From Craterostigma plantagineum (taxonomy: Eukaryota > Streptophyta > Magnoliopsida > Lamiales > Linderniaceae), in the NCBI GenBank assembly GCA_027422505.1, contig JAPQWV010000001.1:8308001-8372000 (forward strand): a DNA stretch of 64,000 nucleotides, written 5' to 3'. A model generated the notes under the pieces. It had not been told where the DNA came from and did not search any database. It saw only the letters and a list, made by a program, of their open reading frames with translations. Shown here one piece after another: positions 47,503 to 58,469 of this stretch (the stretch's first letter is position 1; every line of letters begins with the position of its first letter). The position numbers were made by a program, and so were the translations under genes.

Positions 47503-49016
47503 TCTCTCCTCTACAATAAGTATTTCGTGCAGGTAACGTGATGCTTAGGAATGAATCAATCAAAGCATGTAAAAGGTTTCTATTTAATGTGTAAATTCAG
47601 ACTTGATAAGTGGGATGTGATGAGACACCCATTACTTTCGAATGAGTGTTTGTTTTTTTTTCTCCTTAAAAAAAAAAGAGAAGTCCTCAAGTACTTCTTG
47701 CTCTAAGGACACGAATCAATTCATGAAAGGTATGCTGCTGTCCTCTTCTTTTTCTTTGTTGTGATTTTCGTGTTGGCTATTCTGTTTAAGTGCCTGCGTT
47801 GTAAGCTAGTTCTTTCGAGTTATAGTTAACTACAGTGCTGTCGTCAATTATTTTTTTGTTACATATAAAAAAAAGGGTGGCAAGGGAAGGGGATTTGTAA
47901 CTGAGCCGTGGTCGTGCTTTATTTAAGCTTGAAGCTCGGGTTTTTTGTTACAGAACAAGTTCTGCTAGGTAATGGAGCTTGTAAGGCAGTTCGGCTAATC
48001 TTTCACTCCTAAGTAGTATGAAACTCCAAATGTCATGACGGAAACCAAACAACAAACAAACGCAACCTAAAATCTTGAAGTACAATCAAGATACAAGAAT
48101 GGTTTTATGCATATGTATGTTTTTGTTGCTATTGAAGAAGCTGATATATCCTTGGTTTAGAAAATCGATCGGAAGTTAATTTTCATTGGTGGCAATTGCA
48201 AGTCAATGATATATTATTGGTCCAGTCATGGTTAATTAAAAGCTTTCAAAGGTCGAAAAATCGCAAGGCAGTGATGTTAGAAAACAACTCATATGAGCAA
48301 ATTGGAAAGACGATGAAGATTGGCAGGAAATGAATTTGAGAGTAACAAGCGACCACTATTGTTGGTTCTGGTGTTGAGCGTCTGGTCGGTGGCGCTCGTA
48401 AAATTCGGACAGTTTCGGCTACATGTCGAAATCGAGGCACGTACGTCATACGCTTTTCGTAAGACGTAATTGCCCTGTATTTCAGTGTCTCGAGTTGTCG
48501 CAACACGTCCCGAAGATACAACTTCAGGAACAATATTGCAAAATATTTGAACACTTGAAACATCGCATTGCTTCAAAGCTCAAATCATAGATGCAAATAT
48601 CATATTACACAAACGCAAGCATCTTACTAATACCAAATGCATACATATGATCAAATGGTCCTCAAATGTTTCATACTTCAAACATCAAATGAACTCAAAA
48701 TTTTGACCAACCAACATTTCACCAGCAATTTATAGAGAGAAATCGAAAACAATTAATTGATGAATCAAGAAACAACAATTATATATAACAATTTAAGTTT
48801 TAATAGATTTGATCAAATCTGAATATTTGCCCTTACCTCATACTTAATCATCGTTAACCTCATAACCATCGTTAACGTAGGGGCGGCGAGCGAAGGGAAG
48901 GTAGGGTGGAGAAGAAGATCTGCGTCCAGGTGTCGTGGTTGGTGTTTTTGATTTAGGGGTTGCGTTTATAATTTAGACTGATATTTTCTTCTTCCTATTA
49001 ATTTTTTTTAAATAAT
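47503..49016. other. PP1 3' flank and intergenic DNA
   Basis: It presumably starts with the PP1 3' UTR; an AATAAG word at 47,515 is a weak poly(A)-signal candidate. There are homopolymer runs at ~47,650-47,675 and ~47,863. Two overlapping minus-strand frames at 48,246-48,576 have no recognisable domain or splice context and are left uncalled. No RNA gene was seen. Confidence 0.5.
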
Positions 49017-49184
49017 GAGCGACTCTCGCGCCGCCCAAAATCGCCTTGTGCGACGATTATTCGGCTGGTTCGGCGCCTAGGCGGTCTGGCCGAATAGACC
49101 AGCCGGTTTGAGCATATTCGTTACGGTTGGCTCCGATTAGCGCCTAGGCGCCGAGGCAGCCGTCTAGGGCGTACTTTACAACAC
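49017..49184. repeat. degenerate GC-rich repeat ending in CAACAC(TG), DNA-transposon-like
   Basis: Contains GGCGCCTAGGCGG and GCGCCTAGGCGCC words and ends GTACTTTACAACACTG, whose complement CAGTGTTGTAAAG looks like a hAT-type terminus common in plant MITEs. No matching left terminus or 8-bp duplication was found. The right edge coincides with the start of copia-E's LTR, which may have inserted into it. Confidence 0.35.
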
Positions 49185-50066
49185 TGGTAGGCACTAACTC
49201 TAGAATGCTTGGGCGTGATTGAATGAATTTCCAAATTCATCAGGGGTCTATATATAGCTTTCCAAAGGTTGCTGGGGTCAATCTGCGAATAGCTGCAAAT
49301 GTTGGGCTATTCTGGCACCCTTTAACCTTTCGACCAGGGTCATTTCGCGAATAGGCACAACTTTTGGCCCCCTTTGGAATAGGTACCCTTTTAGCCCATG
49401 CGGTTCGACCCGAGCCGAACCGGCGCGACCCAGCGGACCCCAACGGGTCCAGCCACGTCATTTTAGCCCAGTCATCGCCACGTTGCCATCTCACGCTTAC
49501 GTGTCATCGCCATGTCGCCTCTCATGCCCGCGTGTCATCGCCACGTCATTAATCCCGCCACGTCACAAGTACGCTCGCATCACCGCCACGTGGATGGCGT
49601 GTTCGGGTTCGGGATTGCGGGCTCGCGAGTCGCATATATGGGCTTGGGCGCAGGGGCTCACGCGTGTGGGCCGTTCGTGGGTTTGCACGTGGGCCGTGCA
49701 TGGGCTCCTCTTGAGCTCATCTCCTTGGGCTCACCTCTTGTTTGATAACCAAGGTAATCATATATAAAGTGGTAAAACTTTTCTTGTCTAACCAATGTGG
49801 GACATTTGACATCCCTTTAAATCCTATCAATCCACTTTATAAGTTATTGGGCCGATTTCAATAATTAATTTCTCATTCACCCGATATCAGTTTTGAGCGT
49901 ATTAATATTCGTTAGATTCCCCGTGAAACGTAGATTCGTAATCTTTCAACGATTTCTCGTTTCGGTGACCGATGGCTTCTCGATTTAATTAAATCCGTTT
50001 CAGCTTTTTATTAGTGGGTTAATTACCCACACGGGCCCAAAGCCCATTTGGGCTTAAAACCCAACA
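49185..50066 (-). repeat. copia-E 3' LTR
   Basis: On the minus strand it starts TGTTGGGTTTTAAGCCC and ends AGTGCCTACCA, about 882 bp, abutting the PPT. GC-rich tandem-like CGCCACGTGTCATCGCCACGT words lie at 49,455-49,600. TATATA words near 49,250 and 49,760 are possible promoter elements. The frames at 49,240-49,767 are non-genic. Confidence 0.75.
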
Positions 50067-50639
50067 ATCCCCCACATGAATGGAAATTAATGCAAATGCT
50101 ATGCATGTTGACTTTTGCAAGAAAGTCCCGACGATCCATCACTGCATCGGGATAGGTAGCTTGTGGCTTTGAACCTTCCCTAGTGAGATACTATCGGATT
50201 TACTCACTGCTCAGTGAACGTGATGTCTCGAACTGGCAGCTTTTTGTGTAAACCAAGACAAGACTATACACAATGATGAATCTGATCTCTTTTCGATTCT
50301 CACGTTGTGTCCGTTTCGGCCGTGGACCATATCTCCGATTCATAAGTGTTTTCCATTGAAGCGGCCCCACTTCACACTCATAAAGGTGACTGACTATTAG
50401 GACTTAATCCTGAAGAAGCCCGAAATACTCCACCAATTTGGTATAGTCATCATTAAAAGTATACGTGCTTACCCTAACCACACGTCATCGAGAAATTACT
50501 TGGGCAGCTGTCGAGAATGGACTTTATTAGTTTCCAAGAATATTACTGAACTAATCACAGGTTAGTTGTCTCATTGAACCAAGTTCGTGGGATCTCCACT
50601 CATCGAGGTTGAGTTACACTGTTTTTGTTCTTTGTTGTG

Positions 50640-52240
50640 TGGATTTTTAGTCACATTCCCCTTACTGTATTTTCTAACTGATCTCTAGTTATGCCTTTTG
50701 TCAGCGGATACGCACTATTTTCCTTTGACTTTGCATAGTCGGTAGAAATTATTCCGCTGGAGATAAGCTGTCTTACGGTGCTATGTCTCCGACGAATGTG
50801 TCGAGACTTACCGTTGTACATACAGTTCTATGCCCTGCTGATAGCCGTCATGCTATTGCTGTGAATCATAATTGGTGGCACAGGTTTCTTCCCACACAGA
50901 ATATCCTCCAGAAAATTTCTAAGCCATTCAGCTTCTTCGCCGGCTTTATCTAGTGCGATGAACTCCGACTCCATCGTGGATCAAACTATGCACGTTTGTT
51001 TGGAGGACTTCCAAAAAACTGCTCCTCCACCGATGGTAAATATATAGCCACTCGTAGATTTGGAGTCTTTACTATCAGATATCTAATTTGCATCGTAGTA
51101 CCCTTCTAGTACCACGGGATATCTCAAGTATAGTATGTCGTGATTAATAACGTGCTTTAGATATCTCAGCACTCTTCTTAGTGCAACCCAGTGGGTACTA
51201 CCCGAGATACTCGTAAACCTACTTAGTTTACTAATTGAGTACGCTATGTCAGGTCGAGTGCAGTTAGACAAATACATAAGACTGCCAATCACCCGAGCGT
51301 ATTCAAGTTGCGACACAGGCTCTCCTCTATTTTTGGCTAAGTGTACATTAGTGTCCATAGATGTCTTAGCCGGAGGATCATCGAAGGCGTTAAATTTCTT
51401 TAACACGCTCTCAACATAGTGAGATTGTGTAATCACAATTCTTTCGGACGTCTTAGAGACATTTATTCCCAAAATGACGTCAGCCAAATCCTTATCCTTC
51501 ATACTGAAATGATTTTTCAGCATATTCTTTGTATTCACGATTATTTTTTGACTGCTTCCCATGATTAACATGTTGTCTACGTAAAGACATACAATCACAA
51601 ACTCATCGGGTGCCTTTTATATAAACGATTTATCACAGTCATTAATCTTAAACCCATTCGACAACATATCATGTCGAACTTCTCGTACCACTGTTTCGGC
51701 GCTTGCTTAAGCCCGTAAAGTGACTTCACGATTCGGCACACTTTATTTCCTGCCCGAGTACAATAAACCATTCGGGCTGCCTCATACATATTTCTTCATC
51801 GAATTCCCCATTTAGAAAGGCCATTTTTACGTCCATCTGGTGTATCTCGAGGTCATACAATGCTGCTATAGCGATCAAGACCCGTATGGATGTAATCCTT
51901 GTCACCGGTGAGTAGGTATCGAAAAAATCGTACCCCTCCTTTTGGTTAAACCCTTTAGCTACTAAACGAGCTTTATATTTTTCAATTGATCTATCTGTCT
52001 TAAGCTTCCTTTTAAGGAACCATTTGCATTCTAAAGGCTTGCACCCCTTTGGGAGGTCTACTAGCTCCCATGTATGGTTTTGCATTATGGACTCAATCTC
52101 GCTATTTACAGCTTCTTTCCAGAACGGATCTTCTGGACTAGACAATGCCTCTTGCAAAGTCCGTGGTTCTTCATCTAACATATAAGTTAGGAAATCAGGC
52201 CCAAATGATTTAAACACCTTTTTACGTTTGCTTTGCCGTG
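50640..52240 (-). pseudogene. RT and RNase H of copia-E, broken
   Basis: RT starts in the 52,217-51,726 frame ([38 protein letters not shown]), shifts frame (51,789-51,595; [19 protein letters not shown]), then shifts again (51,598-51,083). The catalytic box reads YVDN instead of YVDD, so an essential Asp is lost. RNase H follows to ~50,640 in interrupted frames with a [12 protein letters not shown] block and an STMESEFIAL block. Multiple stops make the unit inactive. Confidence 0.88.
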
Positions 52241-53203
52241 GTTCCTTGTTTCTTGAGGTGAACTCTCGACGGCATCGTAAGTTCGCTTACTATAGCTTAT
52301 TTTTTTCTTTTCCTTATTTGGAAAAGTATTCTCGAAGAATACTGCATTTCTCGATTCAAATATCATCCCGGTGTTCATTTCAGGGTTTTCTGATTTGTAC
52401 ACTAGAAATCTATATGCACTACCATTATTAGCATATCCGTTGAAAATGCAATCAACGGTCTTGGGTCCTATCTTAACCTGTTTAGGTTTAGGTACTTCGA
52501 CTTTTGCTAGGCAACCCCACAATTTTAGGTAATTGTAGGATGGAGCCCTACCTTTCCATAGTTCGTATGGAGTCTTTTCTTTCTTTTTGTGTGGCACCAT
52601 ATTTAGAATGCGGTTTGCCGAGAGGATTGCTTCCCCCCACAAGTTCGAAATTGGCCAGAACTTATCAACATACCATTTAAAATCTCCTTAAGAGACCTAT
52701 TTTTGCGTTCAGCAACGCCGTTTGACTGAGGTGAATAATGGGCAGTTGTTTGATGAATAATGCCGTGCTTTTGGCAAAATTCTTCGAAGGCGCCACATAT
52801 TCTCCTCCTCTATCACTTCGAATTATTTTTATTCGTGAGTTTAATTGATTCTCAACTTCACTCTTATATCTTTTGAAGGAACTTTTTTATTTTATTTAAA
52901 CTCATGTGTCCTAATCTATGATGCCATAAATTGGAACACTAAACCAAGTAAGATGAGCTTTCTTTATTACTATTAGCGAGCTCAATCTCGCGTATTACAG
53001 GCATTACATTCATCTTAAAGAGTCCCTTCTCGTGGTAGCCTTTTCCTACAAAATGACCGTTTCTGGTCAGTACATATTTAACACTCTCAAACACCTGTCT
53101 AAATCCGGCTTTGCTCAACAGGGAGCTTGATAAACGTATATCGATACGTTTATTGTAGCAGTTATCAGGATATAATAGATTATTCTTCATTGTTTCTTGC
53201 AGT
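52241..53203 (-). pseudogene. pre-integrase and integrase of copia-E, broken
   Basis: The 53,208-52,939 frame shows SLLSKAGFRQVFESVKYVLTRNG and the FVGKGYHEKGLFKMN block, which precedes integrase in Ty1/copia Pol. The core (~52,900-52,640) is frame-broken. The C-terminal part is a 151-codon frame (52,642-52,187; TPYELWKGRAPSYNYLKLWGC, DCIFNGYANNGSAYRF). A further shift leads into RT. Confidence 0.8.
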
Positions 53204-54583
53204 TGCATGCTCTATTTACACCTATTCTGTGATATTGAAGGACCTTAGGATGGATATCGGGCGAAAAGGAGCAAAAACGAGGCGAAACGGAGCAAGTACG
53301 ACGAAAACAGGGAAGTGTCACGGCCGTGACACATCGTGCACAAGGCCGTGACGCAAGGCAGAAGACAACACTGGAGCAAGTCACGGTCGTGACAATGGGC
53401 AGTGAACGACGAAGTCCAAGCAGAAGAACGTCACGGGCGTGAGAGGAAGTGCACCAGGCCGTGAACCACGGCAGAGAGCTAAGGCAAAGATGTTCATGGC
53501 CGTGAACCCTAGTGCATCAGGCCTGACTGAAGTGCGAAAGCAACGAAGGCCAAGCTGAAGACTGTCACGGCCGTGAAGGCCCATGTCCTAGGCCGTGAAG
53601 GTTGCGAAAGTCCTTTTATAAAGCCCAATTTCGATTCAAAAAAGAGGACACCTTCCACAACTTAACCCTAAGTATAGAGAGACGAAAAAGAGATGCCAAG
53701 AACAGAGAATTCCACTCGAGAAGCGCAAGAGACGGATCAACGACGAAATCACGCCGAATTGATCGAGGACGAATATTCATCCATGATACCATCCCAGATC
53801 CAATACTCAAGATCACGAGTCTTTCATCCTCGTTCCCTAATTCTTTCTTTGTTTCCCTTTCAATTATGAGTAGCTAAATTCCCTCTGTGTTTGCGAGTAA
53901 ATGAACGCTAGGTCAATCGTGCTTAAGACATATATTTATCGTGACTCGTGTATCCTGACTATTTATCTATCTATGAAAGTGTTTCTTCGGTTTAATATGT
54001 CTATGTGTTAAAGTGAATGTGTGGAAAATCGTTTAGGGCGACAGTTAAACAACGATTAGTCCGTTCGTAGATGATAGGACTCGTATAGGGCGACAGTAAA
54101 TACTCGATCCTCGCCATTAGTAATTATCGAATCTTATATCCCCGCAAGCGTCTAGGGCGATATCGAATTCGTGAGTGGGTAGGAAATTACTGCGATCTAG
54201 TCAAGAATCACGTAGGAGCGATATTTTAGTGTCTTAGACGATAGTACCTAGCGGGATTCGAATCCCGAGCACACTATTTTATCTGAAACCACTCTTATCA
54301 GTTTTAGTCGTATTCTCTTAATCTCTCATCGATTTAGGATTAGTCTGTTAGGTTACTTCGTATTATAAACAAGCTCCGCACTTTATTTAGGCTAGATATC
54401 GAGTCGATAGGTTATTACTTGTAGTCAAGTTTATTCCTCGTGTTCGATACTCGTTTACTCACCTTGCTGCACTACAAACGATAGGTCCACTGCCTATCGC
54501 ACGTCGGTGATAGTAATTTAGTATTCGTTTTATTTATCACTTGTCGCACCTGCACTTTACATTAGTACACCGCGTGTCGATCA
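53204..54583 (+). repeat. Athila 5' LTR (copy D), 1,380 bp
   Basis: Starts TGCATGCTC and ends GTGTCGATCA. It contains the palindrome array (53,313-53,598), the TTTAGGGCGACA word block (54,030-54,180), a T-arm-like hairpin (54,251-54,270) and the CACTGCCTATCGCACG block. It matches copy B over its whole length. Confidence 0.85.
53313..53598. repeat. GTCACGGCCGTGAC palindrome array in the LTR
   Basis: Four to five units of about 60-70 bp, each with a CACGGCCGTGA palindrome and a partner half (AAGGCCGTGA or AGGCCGTGAA) some 20 bases on. Copy B has the same array at 42,536-42,840. Confidence 0.8.
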
Positions 54584-54589
54584 AGTTTT

Positions 54590-54607
54590 TGGCGCCGTTG
54601 CCGGGGA
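54590..54607 (+). other. primer-binding site (tRNA-Asp), copy D
   Basis: TGGCGCCGTTGCCGGGGA, an exact complement of the 3' end of plant tRNA-Asp as remembered, six bases after the LTR end. It is typical of Athila-group gypsy elements. Confidence 0.9.
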
Positions 54608-54802
54608 ATAGATAGATATTAGGACACCGTAGTTCGGTACTTTCGCCACTTTTATTTGACGTTTTCTTAGTTTTTCGTTAACATCGTTGTTTGCGTTATT
54701 TGTTTTTCTACATCAATATTAATCTTGTTATTTCTTCGACGTGCCTATCTATTCCTTCACTAATTTTTATTTTTGTTTATCACAGGTATGATTCAGTAGT
54801 GA

Positions 54803-56650
54803 ATGACCCGAAGCCATCCATCGGGTCCCATTGTTGAAGGAGATCCAGATTTCAAATGTAAGCTACGAAGGAAACTCAGATACGATTCGGAAGCAATGAC
54901 TAGTGACTCGCAAGAAGCTTTAGTCAGTTACTCAGAGGACAGCTCTCAGGAGTCGGCAGAAAATTTTCGAGAGGAGATATCAGTAGATAAACCGGAGACA
55001 TAAGAAAATATGGCGGCCATGGAGTACCTGTCCGTAACATTCCAGAGGAGGAGCAATCGTTACAAGATCTGCTCAAGAACGTTGCACTAGGCGATATAGA
55101 GTCGGCGATCGTTATTCCGCCGATCGAGAGGGAAATCTAGACGACGATCCTTACTCGCACCTGAAGGCCTTTCTGATAGTGACAGACACCATCAAGATTA
55201 ATGGGGTCTCGAGCGATGCAATCAAGCTTATGTTCCCATTCTCACTCAAGTTCAGGGCGAAGGACTGGTTGGAGATGTTGCAGCCCAGATCACTTGGGAA
55301 GAGCTTCGAGCCGCGTTCATTGGCCATTACTAATTATCAAAGGTTCTAAGGTTGAAGACGGAGATCTCCCTTTTCCACCAAAAGGATTCAGAAAATCTCT
55401 ACGAGCTATGGGAGCGATACAAGGCGCTACTGAAGAAGTGCCCGCAACACGGGATGTCGAAGGCAGCCCAAATCAACTGATTCCACGAGGGGCTCAATGA
55501 TCAGACCGTTCACATGCTAGACGGAGCCGCAGGAGGAGGGCTCGTGAAGCTCAATGCGATCGAGGCTTGGAACCTGATCGAAGACTACTCAAGGAACAGT
55601 TTCATGAGGGGAAATACGAGGATGAAGATGCTTGCGTATTCAGAGTAAGCGAGGTGACGGCCACGAATGCCAAATTCGAGGCGCTCCAGCGACAAATCGC
55701 GGCGACGAATTCTCAGTTGCAGACGGTGATTGGTGCACTATTTCCCAAATCAGGGCAGACACAGCCCGTGAACGCCGTGACGACCACTGCACAGACGCAG
55801 CATACAACGTACATACCACTGTGCGGGATTTATGGTGCAGCCCACGAGACGTCCGAATGCCAACTCGGGCAACCCCTAGAGCACGTAGATTACATGGGGA
55901 ACTACCAATGTGGCAAGTGGAGTTACCAGCCCCGAGCACATCCTAACTTGGCGTATGGGAATCAGAACCACCAGGGGCAAGGGCCACAAGAATTTCAGCC
56001 CAGACCATCCGGTTTTCAAAGCGGGGCGCCACGACAGTATCAGAATGCACCCGCAGGTCAGGATCTAACGATATGAGGGAGATGAAGGACATGATGAAGA
56101 CGCTCCTCACGAACTTCAGCAATACCACTGAGGCTCACGAGAGTCGAACGATGAAGAAGGAGGAGTATATGGAAGCCAACAACGTACGCGCCCAGAACAC
56201 TGACGCCTCTATTAAGAAGTTGGAGTAACAAGTGGGCAAGATGGCTAAGCAGTTGGCGGGGCGAACTCAAGGATCGCTCCCGAGCTACACCGAGCCAAAT
56301 CCTAAGGAGTATTGTAAGGCGGTGACCTTGAGAAACGGGAGAGAGTTGTAGGAGGTACCCGCCAAAAAGAAGTCGAATGTAAAGGCTGATTTCGAGAGCC
56401 ATGACAAGCCAGAAGTGGAAGAAATCAGAGGCGACAATGTCGACAAGGCCGAAGCTGAGAAGGAGAAAGTCGAGCCTAAAAAAGAAAAGGCAAAGGAGAT
56501 CGAGCGGCCACCGGTGAAGCCATACCAGCCGAAGATCCCTTACCCAGCTCGGTCGAAGAAGGACAAGGACGAGGCGCAGTTTGGTAAATTTATGAGTATG
56601 TGTAAGGAATTGCATATTAACATACCGTTTGTTGAAGTTATTACGTAGAT
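54803..56650 (+). pseudogene. Athila-type Gag (copy D), broken
   Basis: Starts MTRSHPSGPIVEGDPDF at 54,803. The first frame stops at 55,003. Later pieces show the Gag homology region (AIKLMFPFSLKF-like, AKDWLEMLQP, ~55,215-55,320), a linker (PVNAVTTTAQTQHTTYIPL), and a zinc knuckle in which the second Cys is replaced (CGIYGAAHETSEC, ~55,820). A Gln/Pro-rich segment and a Lys/Glu-rich region (56,415-56,530) end before protease. It would form virus-like particles if intact. At least four frame changes. Confidence 0.85.
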
Positions 56651-57430
56651 GCCCAGCTTCGCTAAGTTCCTGAAGGACCTGTTGACGAACAGAAGGAAGC
56701 TCGAACATGTTTCCACATGCCTACGTGTAGAGTGCTCGGCGAGACTCCAAAGCAAGCTGCCGAAGAAGCTCAAGGATCCAGGGAGATTTACTATTCCCTT
56801 TCTTATAGGAGATTTAGTAGTCGAGCGTGCCTTAGCTGATCTAGGTGCTAGCATTAATTTAATGCCATATTTCATGTTTAAGAGCTTAGGATTAGGTGAA
56901 CCACGACCCACTAGGATGCGCCTGCAATTTGCTGATAGATCGCTAAAGAACCCTCGAGGTGTTATCGATGATGTCCTAGGTAAGGTAGATAAGTTCGTGA
57001 TTCCTGCTGATTTCGTTATCTTAGACATGGAGGAGGATGATAATGTTCCGTTGATTCTAGGTCGACTATTCTTAGCTACAGTAGAGGCCATGATAGATTT
57101 TAGGAATGAGACGCTAACTTTGACGGTAGATGGCGAAAAAGTTACATTTAGTATGGCTGATTCGATGAAAAAGAGTAATGAGCATGACGATATATGTTAT
57201 TACTTAGATGCTTTCGAGCACAAATTTCTCGTTCTGTGCAAGGTCTATCACATGTTTTGAGCGAGGAGGACACAAGAATGATCATGGACATCGACGAATG
57301 CGAGGAGGAGGTCGACGAGCCCATAATAGCCGTCGACAAAAGCAGTGAAGAGGAGAATGAAAAGAGCTTGGTCGAAGAGCCACCGGTCATGGAATTGAAG
57401 CCACTGCCCGACCACCTCGAGTACGCATTT
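56649..57430 (+). pseudogene. retropepsin protease (copy D)
   Basis: The 203-codon frame 56,649-57,260 holds the active-site loop ALADLGASINLMPY, the flap region (FADRSLKNPRGVIDDVLGKVDKFVIP) and the ILGRLFLAT block, matching aspartic proteases of Athila-type Pol. The frame is intact through the domain. A frame change near 57,250 leads into an acidic linker (to ~57,430) and RT. The protease would process Gag-Pol. Confidence 0.88.
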
Positions 57431-58467
57431 CTCGGCGGCAACGGAGCGCTATCGGTCATCATCTCATCAAGCCTCGACGATGGACAGAAGGATCAACTCT
57501 TGGATGTGTTGAGAGCGCACAAGAAGGCCTTGGCGTGGAAGATATCCGACATCAGGGGTATCAACCCGAGCTACTGTGCACACAAGATCCTCATGGAGGT
57601 CGATTTCAAGCCGGTCGCTCAACGTCAAAGGCGACTCAACCCCAATATGAAGGATGTCGTCAAAAAGGAGGCGATCAAACTATTAGACGCAGGGATGATC
57701 TATCCCATTTCAGACAGCGCATGTGTTAGCCCGGCCCAAGTGGTCCCAAAGAAGGGAGGCATGACGGTCGTCACCAGCGACAAGAATGAACTGATTCCGA
57801 CAAGGACCGTGACTGGGTGGCGTATCTGCATCGATCACATGAAGTTGAACGACGCCACGCGAAAGGATCATTTCCTTTACGTTTTATTGACCAAATGTTA
57901 GAAAAATTATCTGGTCACTCATTTTTTTGTTTTCTTGATGGCTTATCAGGAACTACAGATTCCTATAGCGCGTTGACCGGGAGAAGACCACATTCACATG
58001 CCCGTTCGGCACGTTCGCGTACCGAAAGATGCCATTCGATCTTTGCAATGCCCCAGCCACCGTTCAGCAATGCATTATGGCCATATTTGATGAACTGGTA
58101 GGTAAGGTAATGGAGGTATTTATGGATGATTTTTCTGTTTTTGGGTCGTCGTTCGATGTATGTTTGTCTAATTTGAAGCTCATACTCGTACGCTGCGAGG
58201 AAACGAACTTGACACTTAATTGCGAAAAGTGTGACTTCATGGTTCGAGAGGGCATCGTTCTGGGCTATAAGATTTTCTCTAAAGGAATCGAAGTGGATCG
58301 AGCTAAGTTAGAGACGATAGAAAACTTGCTCGTTCCCTCGAACGTGAAGTCGAATAGGAGTTTACTAGGACATGCTGGATTTTATCATAGGTTTATCAAG
58401 GATTTTTCTAATATTGCACGACCCATGTCTAGAAAAAGAAGCTCCGTTTGAATTAATGATGAGTGCT
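57431..58467 (+). pseudogene. reverse transcriptase, first part (copy D)
   Basis: DVLRAHKKALAWKISDIRGI opens the domain. KKEAIKLLDAGMIYPISDS and GWRICIDHMKLNDATRKDHF are fingers/palm. After a frameshift near 57,885, FIDQMLEKLSGHSFFCFLDG follows. After another, from 58,029, MPFDLCNAPAT and the catalytic box FMDDFSVFG appear, then GHAGFYHRFIKDFS. The reading ends at the insertion point 58,467. The RT wording is that of the Athila group. Copies RNA into cDNA when functional. Confidence 0.9.
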
Positions 58468-58469
58468 TG

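Larger units (their letters stand above)
49185..53203 (-). mobile_element. copia-E: 5'-truncated Ty1/copia element of another lineage
   Basis: The minus strand reads: end of protease/pre-integrase region, integrase, RT, RNase H, a PPT (CATGTGGGGGAT, 50,067-50,078) and one LTR. Gag, primer site and the other LTR are missing because the sequence stops at 53,203, where the Athila D LTR begins. Either D inserted into it (the rest would lie beyond D, outside the window) or it is truncated. RT/RNase H wording differs clearly from copia-1/2/3 and looks Tork-like. It is heavily decayed. Confidence 0.88.

Noticed and set aside
48246..48576. Two overlapping minus-strand frames (105 and 95 codons) downstream of PP1
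   Set aside because: No recognisable domain, no codon-use signal by eye and no conserved neighbour. Left as intergenic.
48484..49184. A complete hAT-type MITE from CAGTGTCTC (48,484) to CAACACTG (49,186)
   Set aside because: Only the first six or so terminal bases agree and no 8-bp duplication is found; only the right part was kept as a low-confidence repeat.
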